This document shows positions 45,601 through 53,039 of a stretch of DNA of 64,000 bases, in pieces (within the stretch, counting starts at the first letter, position 1; every line of letters begins with the position of its first letter). Location of the stretch: the NCBI RefSeq assembly GCF_039831995.1, contig NZ_JBDOIO010000003.1, positions 1,116,001 to 1,180,000 on the forward strand, read 5' to 3'. The position numbers were made by a program, and so were the translations under genes. This DNA comes from Paenibacillus pabuli (lineage in GTDB: Bacteria; Bacillota; Bacilli; Paenibacillales; Paenibacillaceae). The notes below the pieces were generated by a model. That model saw only the letters and a program-made list of their open reading frames with translations, was not told the origin of the DNA and made no database searches.

Positions 45601-46668
45601 AGCCGCCGATAAAATGGCCTCTTCCTCATCCTTCGCCTGCGTATCCGTTAAATCAACAAAGGTAAATGCTCCATCCTCTGGAGCCGTCTTGAATTCTCCT
45701 GTTTCACTCCATAGTCCCAGCGCTTCGTCACCTACGCGATAATAGTATGAAGTGTTTGCTTCAAGTCCTGTAGCTTCTGCTTTATGAACCATTTCTCCCG
45801 GAGAGTTTCTGGAGATGCTCGCTTCACCACTAAACGTTTGTGCCGCATTGAAATCAAGAGCTCCGTCCTGTTTCCGGACCACTTGCACATGACTATTGGT
45901 CGAAGAAAGCGGTGTATACCAGGTAAACCCTTTACTTGATTTGGCGTCACCATGGAACGTAGCCGTTATTTTGCTAATATTGATTGCCGGTGCCTCAGTT
46001 AACGCTCTCAGCTCCATATCAAAGTACAGATCTGAGCTTCCATCGCTTTGCTGATGTACCTCTACTGCAATGATATTCTCCCCGTCATGCAGGAGCGTTT
46101 GAAGCGGTTCGGTCAGATCCACATCTTCATACATGACCGGCAGATCCTTCGAAGATGTTGCTTTGGTGGAATAGTTAATCTCACCATCAGGCATGCCGAA
46201 TCGGCGAACTTCCGTTCCATTCACATATAGAACAGCACCATCATCAATGCCGAAGGTACCCAGAATTTGACCATAGTTTTGGATTTGATCCTGGTTTACG
46301 TTCAGTGTTGTCCGGAAATATGTAGTACGGTGTTTCAGATCTTCGTTACCACCATAGTCCACTTCTGTCTGTAGCGGTCCGAAATATGTCGTTGATATGC
46401 CGTTACCATTGTCTTTGTAACCAAAAGGAGCCTTGTCTACTGCCCATGTATCGTCTTCATAGACAGCCTGCCATACCGATTTTAAATCTAGGCCTTGATC
46501 AAAATACTTCCACGTTGAATTTTTGTTAAGCAAGATGTCTGCTTGAGGTTCAATGGTCTCTGCTGCCTTGACTACTGGTGCTGAGCCCAGTCCCCCAAAC
46601 CATCCAATAACCAGTGCGGTTGATAGCAGGATGGCTAGAACCTTTTTGTACAATGGGTTAATCATCAT
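42625..46668 (-). CDS. Surface-anchored metallophosphoesterase with two tandem catalytic modules and SLH domains
   Basis: 1347 aa. A signal peptide (about 1-36) is followed by a beta-rich domain (40-225). Two copies of about 440 residues follow (starting near 230 and 669), each with a fibronectin-like purple-acid-phosphatase N domain and a calcineurin-like phosphoesterase. Both copies keep the metal-binding series: Asp in LTDTQAK/LADTQAK, HNGD, SAGNHE, NIHKGPY and QGHDHIYART. A Pro/Gly/Ser linker (about 1105-1165) leads to three SLH repeats (about 1170-1347) that bind the cell wall. It probably releases phosphate from organic phosphates at the surface. A possible Pho box lies upstream. Confidence 0.88.
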   Translation of the reverse strand: MMINPLYKKVLAILLSTALVIGWFGGLGSAPVVKAAETIEPQADILLNKNSTWKYFDQGLDLKSVWQAVYEDDTWAVDKAPFGYKDNGNGISTTYFGPLQTEVDYGGNEDLKHRTTYFRTTLNVNQDQIQNYGQILGTFGIDDGAVLYVNGTEVRRFGMPDGEINYSTKATSSKDLPVMYEDVDLTEPLQTLLHDGENIIAVEVHQQSDGSSDLYFDMELRALTEAPAINISKITATFHGDAKSSKGFTWYTPLSSTNSHVQVVRKQDGALDFNAAQTFSGEASISRNSPGEMVHKAEATGLEANTSYYYRVGDEALGLWSETGEFKTAPEDGAFTFVDLTDTQAKDEEEAILSAATLSKALATVPDAEFVVHNGDVVENGTSEQEWNWLLNHSQKDLMRTTIVPSAGNHENKNYAFYDHFNVEQPENADTVTGAYYSYDYSNAHFIVLNSNENSAEYANFSNEQVEWMKQDVEQAKSAGAEWIIVNIHKGPYTTSNHATDKDIIGENGVRNKIAPLMNELGIDLVLQGHDHIYARTKPIKQDGQAEEAVKITESFNGESIEYNVNPDGTIYMIPGTAGAKVYFKNTKPELGDAYFSLFEKAEENHARVYGDTTSAARGQVQNFTSLTVDGGKLTAIVYEIDQNKYNAAPFVVDTFGITKETDSNDEQVSKVTVTFNGDPTTSKGFTWYTSEQVTGSDLQVVGKTADTADFSTAISFEGRSTQSVNSPTELVHKAEADNLKPDTLYYFRVGDASSNTWSKVGTFRTAPKTGAFTFIDLADTQAKEEDEAILSSETLDKALAAIPNAQFVVHNGDIVDKGVKEEQWDWLLGHSQSSLLNTTIVPSAGNHEDENYAFIDHFNLDVPVNSATETGAYYSYDYSNTHFVVLNSNEDSEEYNNFSAEQVQWLQDDVREARKNGADWIIVNIHKGPYTTSNHATDSDIIGPNGVRNKIAPLMAKLDIDFVLQGHDHIYARTKPIDETGKAKDAVKITETLNGKKIEYAVNPDGTIYLIPATAGPKVYYKNQDPVLGDAYYSLFELAEENHAAKYGPDPNDDRRPKRGQIQNFVGITIDGNKLTAVTYEIDQNINDAKPFIIDQFGMIKKANTETPNPGPGTSNPGSGGGSGNSGGSGSSTPTPGTGSETTQPETEQGGNPDTSNPGQSGSGNNVNAPQLKDTEGHWAKSLIDQALAAGFVQGYGDGTFRPNQKVTRAEFITMLGRAMKLNTSSTATAYTDAKQIPVWSAPYIVEAAAAGIISGYTDGSFKPNKPLNRAEMVTMIARASSTPEGSTASLSFEDLDQIPAWAAPYVASMVEAGLIDGVGGNRFAPLQTATRAESVKLILSLLDQN

Positions 46669-46739
46669 GTTCTCCTCTCGATTGGCAATAATGTGAATCT
46701 AGCGCTATTTCATTAATGATTACTAGATTAGCCAGCTAT

Positions 46740-46793
46740 ATCATACGAGAGGAACATGTTGATTTTTGCATGTTTATGTAAATTACATGTAAA
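46740..46793 (-). promoter_or_regulatory. Possible PhoP-dependent promoter of the phosphoesterase
   Basis: On the minus strand two TTTACA hexamers (46793-46788 and 46782-46777) repeat with an 11-base period, as in Bacillus Pho boxes (TT[ACT]A[CT]A). A TATGAT -10 (46745-46740) lies about 31 bases downstream with no good -35, and a weaker TCAACA is at 46762-46757. Together these fit an activator-dependent promoter for a phosphate-scavenging enzyme; binding is inferred. Confidence 0.45.
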
Positions 46794-46885
46794 TAAATTC
46801 ATATCAGGTTGCGTGAAATAGGATGTCACCTAATTTTCATTCAATGAAAAATGCTCATTTACAATCCTCCTTTTTTAATTTACTA

Positions 46886-46923
46886 TGGTTTACACAAAGT
46901 AAATGTTTACATACCGTAAACCA
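46886..46923. promoter_or_regulatory. Operator-like nested inverted repeat before the MFS/TetR operon
   Basis: TGGTTTAC (46886-46893) and GTAAACCA (46916-46923) form an 8-bp inverted repeat, enclosing a second one, GTAAA-TG-TTTAC (46899-46910). The spacing suits binding of one or two TetR dimers just upstream of the MFS start, most simply the product of 48136-48783. Confidence 0.6.
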
Positions 46924-46940
46924 AAGGGGGTGCCTTTTAA

Positions 46941-48143
46941 ATGAGCGGCTTACCGAAGTCAGCCAGATTTCCACTTTTTATTTTAATGCTAAACTTATTT
47001 ATTGCTTTACTGGGTCAAGGTATGGTCATTCCTATTTTGCCAGAGTATCTGAAACAATTTAATGCGGCAGGCGCAGCCGCAGGTTACCTCATTGCCGCTT
47101 TTGGGACAGCACAGTTTATCTTCTCTCCCATAGGCGGACAGCTTTCGGACCGATGGGGACGAAAATCTATGATTATCTCCGGCCTTTTTCTAACCGTTGT
47201 AGCAGATCTGCTGTTTGCCTTAGCCACAAGCCTACCCTTGTTGTATATCGCACGATTTATTGGCGGCATTGGTATTGGTTTGATGGTCCCTGCTAACATG
47301 GCCTATGTGGCAGATATCACCACCCCTGAAACTCGTGCCAAAGGCATGGGATACCTAGGCGCATCCATGAACCTTGGAATGGTACTCGGTCCGGGACTGG
47401 GTGGTTTAATTGCCGAATTCGGCATCAGAGCACCTTACTTTTTTGCCGGAGGACTTGGTCTTGTAGCTACACTGCTTAGTCTGTATATGCCAGAGACCCT
47501 TCCCAAGGAGAAACGGAAACCAGCCAGTGCATTGGTCAGACGCGAGCCAATCCGCAACCAGATACTGAACTCGTTCCGCACACCCTATTTTCGTTATCTG
47601 CTCCTTATTCTGATCATGACATTTGGTTTGATGAATTATGAGACCGTCTATGCCCTTTTTGTGGAACAGAAATACGGATTTGATGCCACCAAAATTTCGA
47701 TTATCATCACAGTCGGTGCAGTGATCGGTATCATTGTTCAGATCTGGCTGCTGGATCTTCTTATTAAGAAGCTCGGCGAAATGAAGCTGATTCGATTATC
47801 TCTGCTGATGACTGCAGTCGCTCTGTTGCTGATGATCATCAAGTTCAACCTAATATACTTGTTAGCCGTATCAGCACTCTTTTTTGCCTTCAATGCCTTC
47901 TTGAGACCTACGGTAAGTACGTTGATTGCCAATTCTGCCGGAGACCGGCAGGGATATGCTGCAGGATTGAATACAACCTATTCCAGCATAGGGAATATTA
48001 TTGGACCGCTGTTTGCCGGACTGCTGTTTGACAAACACATTCATATTCCTTATATTGTTGGTGCACTTATCCTTGGGCTCGCCCTTGTCCTGACTCTGCA
48101 AAAAACAAACCATGTGAAAGAACAGGTTATCTCCTATGACTGA
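46941..48143 (+). CDS. MFS multidrug efflux transporter (TetA/NorA type)
   Basis: 400 aa with twelve expected membrane segments. Motif A is GGQLSDRWGRKSMII near 65-79, and the motif C-like segment GYLGASMNLGMVLGPGLGG lies near 138-156, typical of drug/H+ antiporters. The ATG has AAAGGGGG about 11 bases upstream. It overlaps the TetR gene by eight bases, so pump and regulator are one operon under the operator at 46886-46923. Substrate unknown. Confidence 0.87.
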   Translation: MSGLPKSARFPLFILMLNLFIALLGQGMVIPILPEYLKQFNAAGAAAGYLIAAFGTAQFIFSPIGGQLSDRWGRKSMIISGLFLTVVADLLFALATSLPLLYIARFIGGIGIGLMVPANMAYVADITTPETRAKGMGYLGASMNLGMVLGPGLGGLIAEFGIRAPYFFAGGLGLVATLLSLYMPETLPKEKRKPASALVRREPIRNQILNSFRTPYFRYLLLILIMTFGLMNYETVYALFVEQKYGFDATKISIIITVGAVIGIIVQIWLLDLLIKKLGEMKLIRLSLLMTAVALLLMIIKFNLIYLLAVSALFFAFNAFLRPTVSTLIANSAGDRQGYAAGLNTTYSSIGNIIGPLFAGLLFDKHIHIPYIVGALILGLALVLTLQKTNHVKEQVISYD

Positions 48144-48783
48144 GAACTGGCACCAAAATTTCAAAAGCAAAAACCGGGAAGCTTTAATTGCAGCAGCCAA
48201 AGAACTATGCATGAAGCAGAGCTTCCTTAATGTGAATATCAAAGATGTCTGCAGCGCAGCCGGAATAAGCCGGGTTACCTTTTACAAACACTTTCAATCC
48301 ATGGACGAACTGATTCTGGCGATCCAAGTAGAGATTCTGGAGAGTATGACCGGATATGTGAAGAACGCTGTTTCAACGGAAATGAGCGGCAAAGAAATGC
48401 TTGCTTCCATGCTTGAAGCCTGGGTGAACTACGCCTCTACCCATCTGGGGTATATCAAATTTGTCTTATTATTCGACCTGCATTATGAAGCGTATGATTC
48501 AGGCCAACAATTGAAAGAGCAGTACAATCTGTTTATTAATCGTGAGAAGGAACAACATTTTCTATTAGATGCCCTGCAGACTGGATATATGGACGGTACG
48601 CTGAGGTCCGAACCGGATCCCCTCAACACGGCCCACTTTATCTTTGTATCCATGATGAGTATGCTGCAGAAAATGAGCCTGGCGTCAGAAGAAGATCAGG
48701 TTACAATCCAAAGTGATCTTAGATTCGCCAAGCGCTTCGTTGAGATGCTGGTACAGCATTTGAGCAATGAAAGAATGGCATGA
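48136..48783 (+). CDS. TetR-family transcriptional regulator
   Basis: 215 aa. The N-terminal helix-turn-helix (about 12-58) reads LIAAAKELCMKQSFLNVNIK followed by DVCSAAGISRVTFYKHFQSM, the TetR signature. The remainder is a helical ligand domain. Translation starts inside the end of the MFS gene. It most likely represses the operon by binding the inverted repeat at 46886-46923 and is released by a pump substrate. Confidence 0.88.
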   Translation: MTENWHQNFKSKNREALIAAAKELCMKQSFLNVNIKDVCSAAGISRVTFYKHFQSMDELILAIQVEILESMTGYVKNAVSTEMSGKEMLASMLEAWVNYASTHLGYIKFVLLFDLHYEAYDSGQQLKEQYNLFINREKEQHFLLDALQTGYMDGTLRSEPDPLNTAHFIFVSMMSMLQKMSLASEEDQVTIQSDLRFAKRFVEMLVQHLSNERMA

Positions 48784-49099
48784 ATACCTTCTTCCGTATG
48801 ATCGGAAGATGACAATTGTGCAATTGTGCTTGTAAAAGCTGAAATACAAAAAAGACCAATCCAACCGGATTAGGTCTTTTTTGTACTGTGCTGCCTCCAT
48901 TTCACCTCAGCAGATTCTGATCTTTCGGATGAAATTCGGCTTATATCGGCTCCTTCGATGTTGGACACTCTTCATTTCTGCACATATGTAAGTATAAATC
49001 TAGGACTAGTCTTCATTTCCTCCTTACATTTTACGATAAATAGTATGGGGTTATACGAATAACCATGTTGTTTTAACTACTTCCAAGGGGGAACAGAAC
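48784..49099. other. Intergenic region between TetR and chemotaxis receptor genes
   Basis: 316 bases. A terminator lies at 48848-48882. TTGGAC (48961-48966) followed 18 bases later by TATGTA could be a promoter for the receptor. I looked for a sigma-D (TAAA/GCCGATAA) promoter and did not find a good match. No gene is seen. Confidence 0.45.
48848..48882 (+). terminator. Terminator of the MFS/TetR operon
   Basis: AAAAAAGACC-AATCC pairs with GGATT-A-GGTCTTTTTT (one bulge), loop AACC, with T-runs at the end. It lies 65 bases past the TetR stop. Confidence 0.75.
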
Positions 49100-50866
49100 G
49101 TGAGACAGACTCGCAAAAAAAAGATGGATTTAAGACTCAAACTGTATTTGATCATTCTGGTGCCATTACTGGCCATGGGCGGTCTCATCTTGTGGACAAC
49201 CATTGACTCCAGTGAAAATGCATCATTAATGACCATGCAGCATAACAACCAGCAGCTGGCAGTAAACACCGCATCCCTGCTGGGCCAGGAATCGGAATTA
49301 ATCAAGACATTATCCTCTACTGCTTCGGAGGAAAGCGATGAATACAAAAGTCTTAGAGACGAACTCGTTAGAGTCAGGCTTCAATCGGGTGCCCTATATG
49401 TATATATGTATAACAAAACTTCAGATGGGTGGATCTACACGGTGGATGGAGCGAATTGGGACGATCCGGAATATAGCCCTTACGGGACGGCAATGGAGTT
49501 CAATCCCCAGATTCAGGAACGCTTGTTAAGAGGTGAAGTCGTTACTACTGGCATTGTGGACGATCCAACCTGGGGACAGCTGCTCTCCTCCTTTACACCC
49601 ATCAAGGATTCGCAAGGTGCAATTGTTGGCTATCTCGGCATTGATATTTCCGCTGACGCAGTGAATCAAGTCTCCACTGCATCCGTGAATAATGCTTATC
49701 GGACCGTTATCCCGATTTTTGTGGTTGTATTGATTCTTTCGCTGCTTATGATGCTATTCGTGGTTAGAGGTATCCTCAGACAAGTACGCGATATTAAGTC
49801 GAGCCTTGAACAGGTCGCGGGCGGGAATCTTAAAGTCGTATCCAAACATATGACAAATGATCAGCTCGGTGACATCAGTGATCTGATTAACGTCATGGTT
49901 GCGCAATTGACGAACATTCTGGTGGGAATACAGCAAGGGTCGAACACGCTGCAGCAGTCCTCGAGAAATATTGCGGATACGGCTCAGACGAACCAGCGTC
50001 AGACCGAAGAACTCTCCAGAGCAATCGAAGAAATCGCCATAGGCTCCATGAAACAGGCTGAAGAAACAGAACATTCCGTCCAGCATTCGGAGAATCTCGG
50101 CAAAATTATGGATGAAGTAGGTTCATATGTGCAGCAGTTTACCCATACTTCAGAGCAGCTCTCTGCCGTACAAGTACAAGTTACACGTGAACATGAGGTT
50201 CTGCTTGAGAAGGGCCGGGAGAATGCCAAACGTGTTGAGCATCAGCAGGAAATTTCCAGGTCTCTGACGACTCAATCGGAACTCGCTTCCTCTATTAGCG
50301 GACAAATTCATAACATTTTAAAACAAACCCAGATCCTTTCGCTGAATGCTTCAATCGAAGCAGCTCGCGCCGGGGAGGCAGGTAAAGGCTTTGCCGTTGT
50401 TGCTGGAGAAATGGGACAGCTCGCTCAGCAGTCCGAACGTTCGATTCAAGAGATTGATGAGATTCTGAGTTCTTTTGTTCAAGAAATCCACCGGATGGGC
50501 AGTCATTTTGATGCGAATATGGTCGCGGTCAAGGAACAGGAAGAACAGATCGCTGATTGCCTCCAGGCGTTTAGACAGGTTAGCCGCTTATCAACCGAAG
50601 TTCATGAGCTAGCTCAGCGTTTGGAAAACCGGACGATGAAAATGCACTCCATACGTGAAGAGGTGGAACAGCATCTGAGCTATATTGCTTCCGCAACCGA
50701 GGAAACTTCAGCCATGGCAGAAGAAGTCACGGCCAGTGCTGTGGAGCAGCAGCGATCGGCGAGCGAACTATCGGATATCTCCGGGCAGCTCGCCGGCCTT
50801 GCAGGTAACCTCAAATCATATTCCGATCAATTCCAGATCGATGTCCGTAAATCAGATTCAGAATAA
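49100..50866 (+). CDS. Methyl-accepting chemotaxis protein
   Basis: 588 aa from a GTG with AAGGGGG upstream. A membrane segment at about 13-34 and a second at about 197-222 enclose an extracellular sensor domain of the single-Cache kind (YVYMYNKTSDGWIYTVDG near 98). A HAMP domain (about 222-275) and a cytoplasmic coiled-coil signalling domain follow. The tip sequence is LSLNASIEAARAGEAGKGFA near 413-432, where CheA/CheW bind. It senses an unknown ligand to steer swimming. It is a single gene. Confidence 0.92.
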   Translation: MRQTRKKKMDLRLKLYLIILVPLLAMGGLILWTTIDSSENASLMTMQHNNQQLAVNTASLLGQESELIKTLSSTASEESDEYKSLRDELVRVRLQSGALYVYMYNKTSDGWIYTVDGANWDDPEYSPYGTAMEFNPQIQERLLRGEVVTTGIVDDPTWGQLLSSFTPIKDSQGAIVGYLGIDISADAVNQVSTASVNNAYRTVIPIFVVVLILSLLMMLFVVRGILRQVRDIKSSLEQVAGGNLKVVSKHMTNDQLGDISDLINVMVAQLTNILVGIQQGSNTLQQSSRNIADTAQTNQRQTEELSRAIEEIAIGSMKQAEETEHSVQHSENLGKIMDEVGSYVQQFTHTSEQLSAVQVQVTREHEVLLEKGRENAKRVEHQQEISRSLTTQSELASSISGQIHNILKQTQILSLNASIEAARAGEAGKGFAVVAGEMGQLAQQSERSIQEIDEILSSFVQEIHRMGSHFDANMVAVKEQEEQIADCLQAFRQVSRLSTEVHELAQRLENRTMKMHSIREEVEQHLSYIASATEETSAMAEEVTASAVEQQRSASELSDISGQLAGLAGNLKSYSDQFQIDVRKSDSE

Positions 50867-50872
50867 AGAAGA

Positions 50873-50904
50873 ACCCCGTTACCTGACGAATCAGGCAGCG
50901 GGGT
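50873..50904. terminator. Terminator between MCP and ABC permease genes
   Basis: ACCCCGTTACCTGA and TCAGGCAGCGGGGT form a stem with one mismatch and a 4-nt loop, followed by TCTTTCT on the plus strand. It lies between convergent genes. Confidence 0.65.
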
Positions 50905-50928
50905 CTTTCTATATCATTTCCAGAATTT

Positions 50929-51552
50929 TTATAAATCTTTTCTCGCGAACAAACGAACCGTTAGAATATAAGACGCACAGAAGATGAATATAACGCCAAT
51001 AGATATCATGGCTATAACCTGCCCATTCACGCCCTTCTCACTGACCATACTCATAAGCACAGCAAAAGGCTGCGCGAGTAGAATGAGGGCAACCATGAAT
51101 ATGGCATTGATAATTCCGGCTCCCTTTTTACTAAGAGCATAAAAGAGTGGCATATAGATGGAAACCAGCACCAGTACCATTCCTATGGAAACCATCATGT
51201 CCAGGACGGAATAGTTTGGCTTGTTCAGCTCAGGGAAAATCAAGTCAACCAGCCAGTGAATGCCGAACGAGACAAGCACGCCAAATAAGGTATATAGAAT
51301 TGCAGATAGATACTTGGCTTGCACAATGTTTTTGCGGCTAACCGGAAGGGTAAGCAAGAAATTATGATTATGGTTTTTGATATCAATCATGGTAGCCAGG
51401 ATCACCGAACCAAATGCAGTGTAGATTCCGACAAAGTACATCGACATTTCACTCTTGGGTATAAAAGCGAAACTAAATACGACGAGATATAATCCAATCG
51501 TCCACAGTGAACTTTTAAGCGCTATGAAGTCTTTGCGAAGCAGGTTAAGCAT
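50929..51552 (-). CDS. ABC-2 type transporter permease
   Basis: 207 aa with about six membrane segments. TLPVSRKNIVQAKYLSA near 88-104 is the cytoplasmic motif common in these ABC-2 permeases of Firmicutes. It overlaps the ATP-binding gene by eight bases. Together with the GntR regulator it forms a YtrA-type operon; such transporters are often induced by cell-wall-active antibiotics. Confidence 0.82.
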   Translation of the reverse strand: MLNLLRKDFIALKSSLWTIGLYLVVFSFAFIPKSEMSMYFVGIYTAFGSVILATMIDIKNHNHNFLLTLPVSRKNIVQAKYLSAILYTLFGVLVSFGIHWLVDLIFPELNKPNYSVLDMMVSIGMVLVLVSIYMPLFYALSKKGAGIINAIFMVALILLAQPFAVLMSMVSEKGVNGQVIAMISIGVIFIFCASYILTVRLFARKDL

Positions 51553-52411
51553 GTTTGCGTCCTCCTTTTGCCGTGAAGTAGATCAAATCTTCTAAAGATG
51601 GTCTTTGCAAAAGGGCAAAGCTGCCAAATAACCGTTCCGCCTCTTCCTTATTATCTGCCAGTGCTTCAAAACCAACGGCCGTTTCACGAATTCCGATAAA
51701 TTGATTACGGGTATCTCCATCGAGGAGCTCCATATCTCCCTTAACGATCGTATACTTCTCAAGAATGTCGTCTTTCGTTTCGTTAAATATGAGTTTGCCC
51801 TGATTAACGAAAGCGATATAATCAGCAATCCGCTCAAGATCTGTCGTGATGTGGGTCGAGAAAATTATGGATCTGGTCTCGTCCTGGATCAGATCCGAGA
51901 GCAGATCCAGAAGTTCTCTTCTAAATATAGGGTCAAGCCCGGATGTCGGCTCATCCATAATGAGTAGATCTGCATGGTGTGATAGAGCAATGGCAAGAGA
52001 AAACTTGATTTTCATCCCCTTGGATAAATCAGCAATCTTCTTCTTGGGAGACAATTCAAATTGCTCCAGATAGTCGTTAAATTTTTGCTCATCCCATTCC
52101 TTATAGAAGGGGGCAATCATTTTTTTCATTTCCCGAATCGAAAGATGTTCATAATAAAAGCATTCATCGGATACGACACCAATGCGCTGCTTAATGTTCA
52201 CTTCCTGCGCGGGCATCTCATGTCCCAGTGTCCTAATACTCCCCGAATCTGGCCGGATCAAGCCAATAATCATTTTGATCAGGGTGCTCTTCCCTGCCCC
52301 ATTAGGGCCGATGAGTCCAGTAATATAACCTTGTTTTACATTCAGTGATACATTATCCACCTTAAATAAGGGATACGTCTTGGTTAAATTACGCAGTTCA
52401 ATCGCATTCAT
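51545..52411 (-). CDS. ABC transporter ATP-binding protein
   Basis: 288 aa. Walker A is GPNGAGKST near 34-42, the signature-region sequence is DLSKGMKIKFSLAIAL near 128-143 (LSKGM instead of LSGGQ, usual for this subfamily), Walker B is DLLIMDEPTSGLDP near 148-161 and the switch His is in STHITTD. It overlaps the GntR gene by four bases (ATGA) and energises the permease at 50929-51552. Confidence 0.9.
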   Translation of the reverse strand: MNAIELRNLTKTYPLFKVDNVSLNVKQGYITGLIGPNGAGKSTLIKMIIGLIRPDSGSIRTLGHEMPAQEVNIKQRIGVVSDECFYYEHLSIREMKKMIAPFYKEWDEQKFNDYLEQFELSPKKKIADLSKGMKIKFSLAIALSHHADLLIMDEPTSGLDPIFRRELLDLLSDLIQDETRSIIFSTHITTDLERIADYIAFVNQGKLIFNETKDDILEKYTIVKGDMELLDGDTRNQFIGIRETAVGFEALADNKEEAERLFGSFALLQRPSLEDLIYFTAKGGRKHA

Positions 52412-52797
52412 GGTGAAGTTTCCTCCTCAATCAACAAAGTGAAATGATCAATTACATCTTGCTTAGTCATGCTTAGTTCCTTACTCTCCCGAATAATCTC
52501 CAGCATTTTCTCTTCCAGTCGTTTCAACCGCTGCTCCCGAATAAAATCCTGGTTGGCACCTGAGACAAAACACCCTTTGCCTACAACGGAATCGATCAGT
52601 TTCTCTTTTTCCAGCTCTTCATAGACTCGTTTGGTGGTAATCACGCTAACTTGCAGATCCTTCGCGAGCTGCCTTATCGAGGGAAGACTATCTCCCGCAA
52701 CCAACTCCCCACTTAAGATACTTTGTCGTATCTGGGTCAAAATCTGCATATAGATTGGATCGCTCGATGCGTTGGATATCAGAATTTTAATGGTCAT
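52408..52797 (-). CDS. GntR-family regulator, YtrA subfamily
   Basis: 129 aa. The N-terminal winged helix (DPIYMQILTQIRQSILSGEL, then SIRQLAKDLQVSVITTKRVY) is typical of GntR proteins, followed by a short C-terminal helical tail as in the YtrA subfamily. It heads the operon with the ABC genes. The 21-bp palindrome at 52829-52849 just upstream is the likely operator, giving autorepression. Confidence 0.88.
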   Translation of the reverse strand: MTIKILISNASSDPIYMQILTQIRQSILSGELVAGDSLPSIRQLAKDLQVSVITTKRVYEELEKEKLIDSVVGKGCFVSGANQDFIREQRLKRLEEKMLEIIRESKELSMTKQDVIDHFTLLIEEETSP

Positions 52798-52828
52798 TCA
52801 CCTCATTGGTGTTTATTGAGTGTATAGT

Positions 52829-52849
52829 GTGTATATATAATATATACAC
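52829..52849. promoter_or_regulatory. YtrA-type operator palindrome
   Basis: GTGTATATATAATATATACAC is a perfect palindrome around a central A (10-bp arms) located 32 bases before the GntR start. TTGACG (minus strand, 52870-52865) provides a -35 with the -10 (TATATA) inside the palindrome, so a bound dimer would block transcription. Confidence 0.65.
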
Positions 52850-52913
52850 TAAGCACTACTTGTTCGTCAATCCAAATTTGCCCATCTTATAAAATGTTTC
52901 TGCATAACAAAAA

Positions 52914-52938
52914 AAGGGACGGAAACATTCCGTCCCTT
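52914..52938 (-). terminator. Terminator of the PQQ-propeller gene
   Basis: AAGGGACGGAA / TTCCGTCCCTT, a perfect 11-bp stem with a 3-nt loop, followed by a T-run on the minus strand. It lies about 100 bases after the stop of the gene at 53040. Confidence 0.75.
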
Positions 52939-53039
52939 ACTTCCACTTATTTTCTACATGAATGGATCTTATACATTACATGGTGTCGCATCTAAGCATT
53001 GAAAAATTACAACCACACGTCCACTCTTTATTTCAGTGC

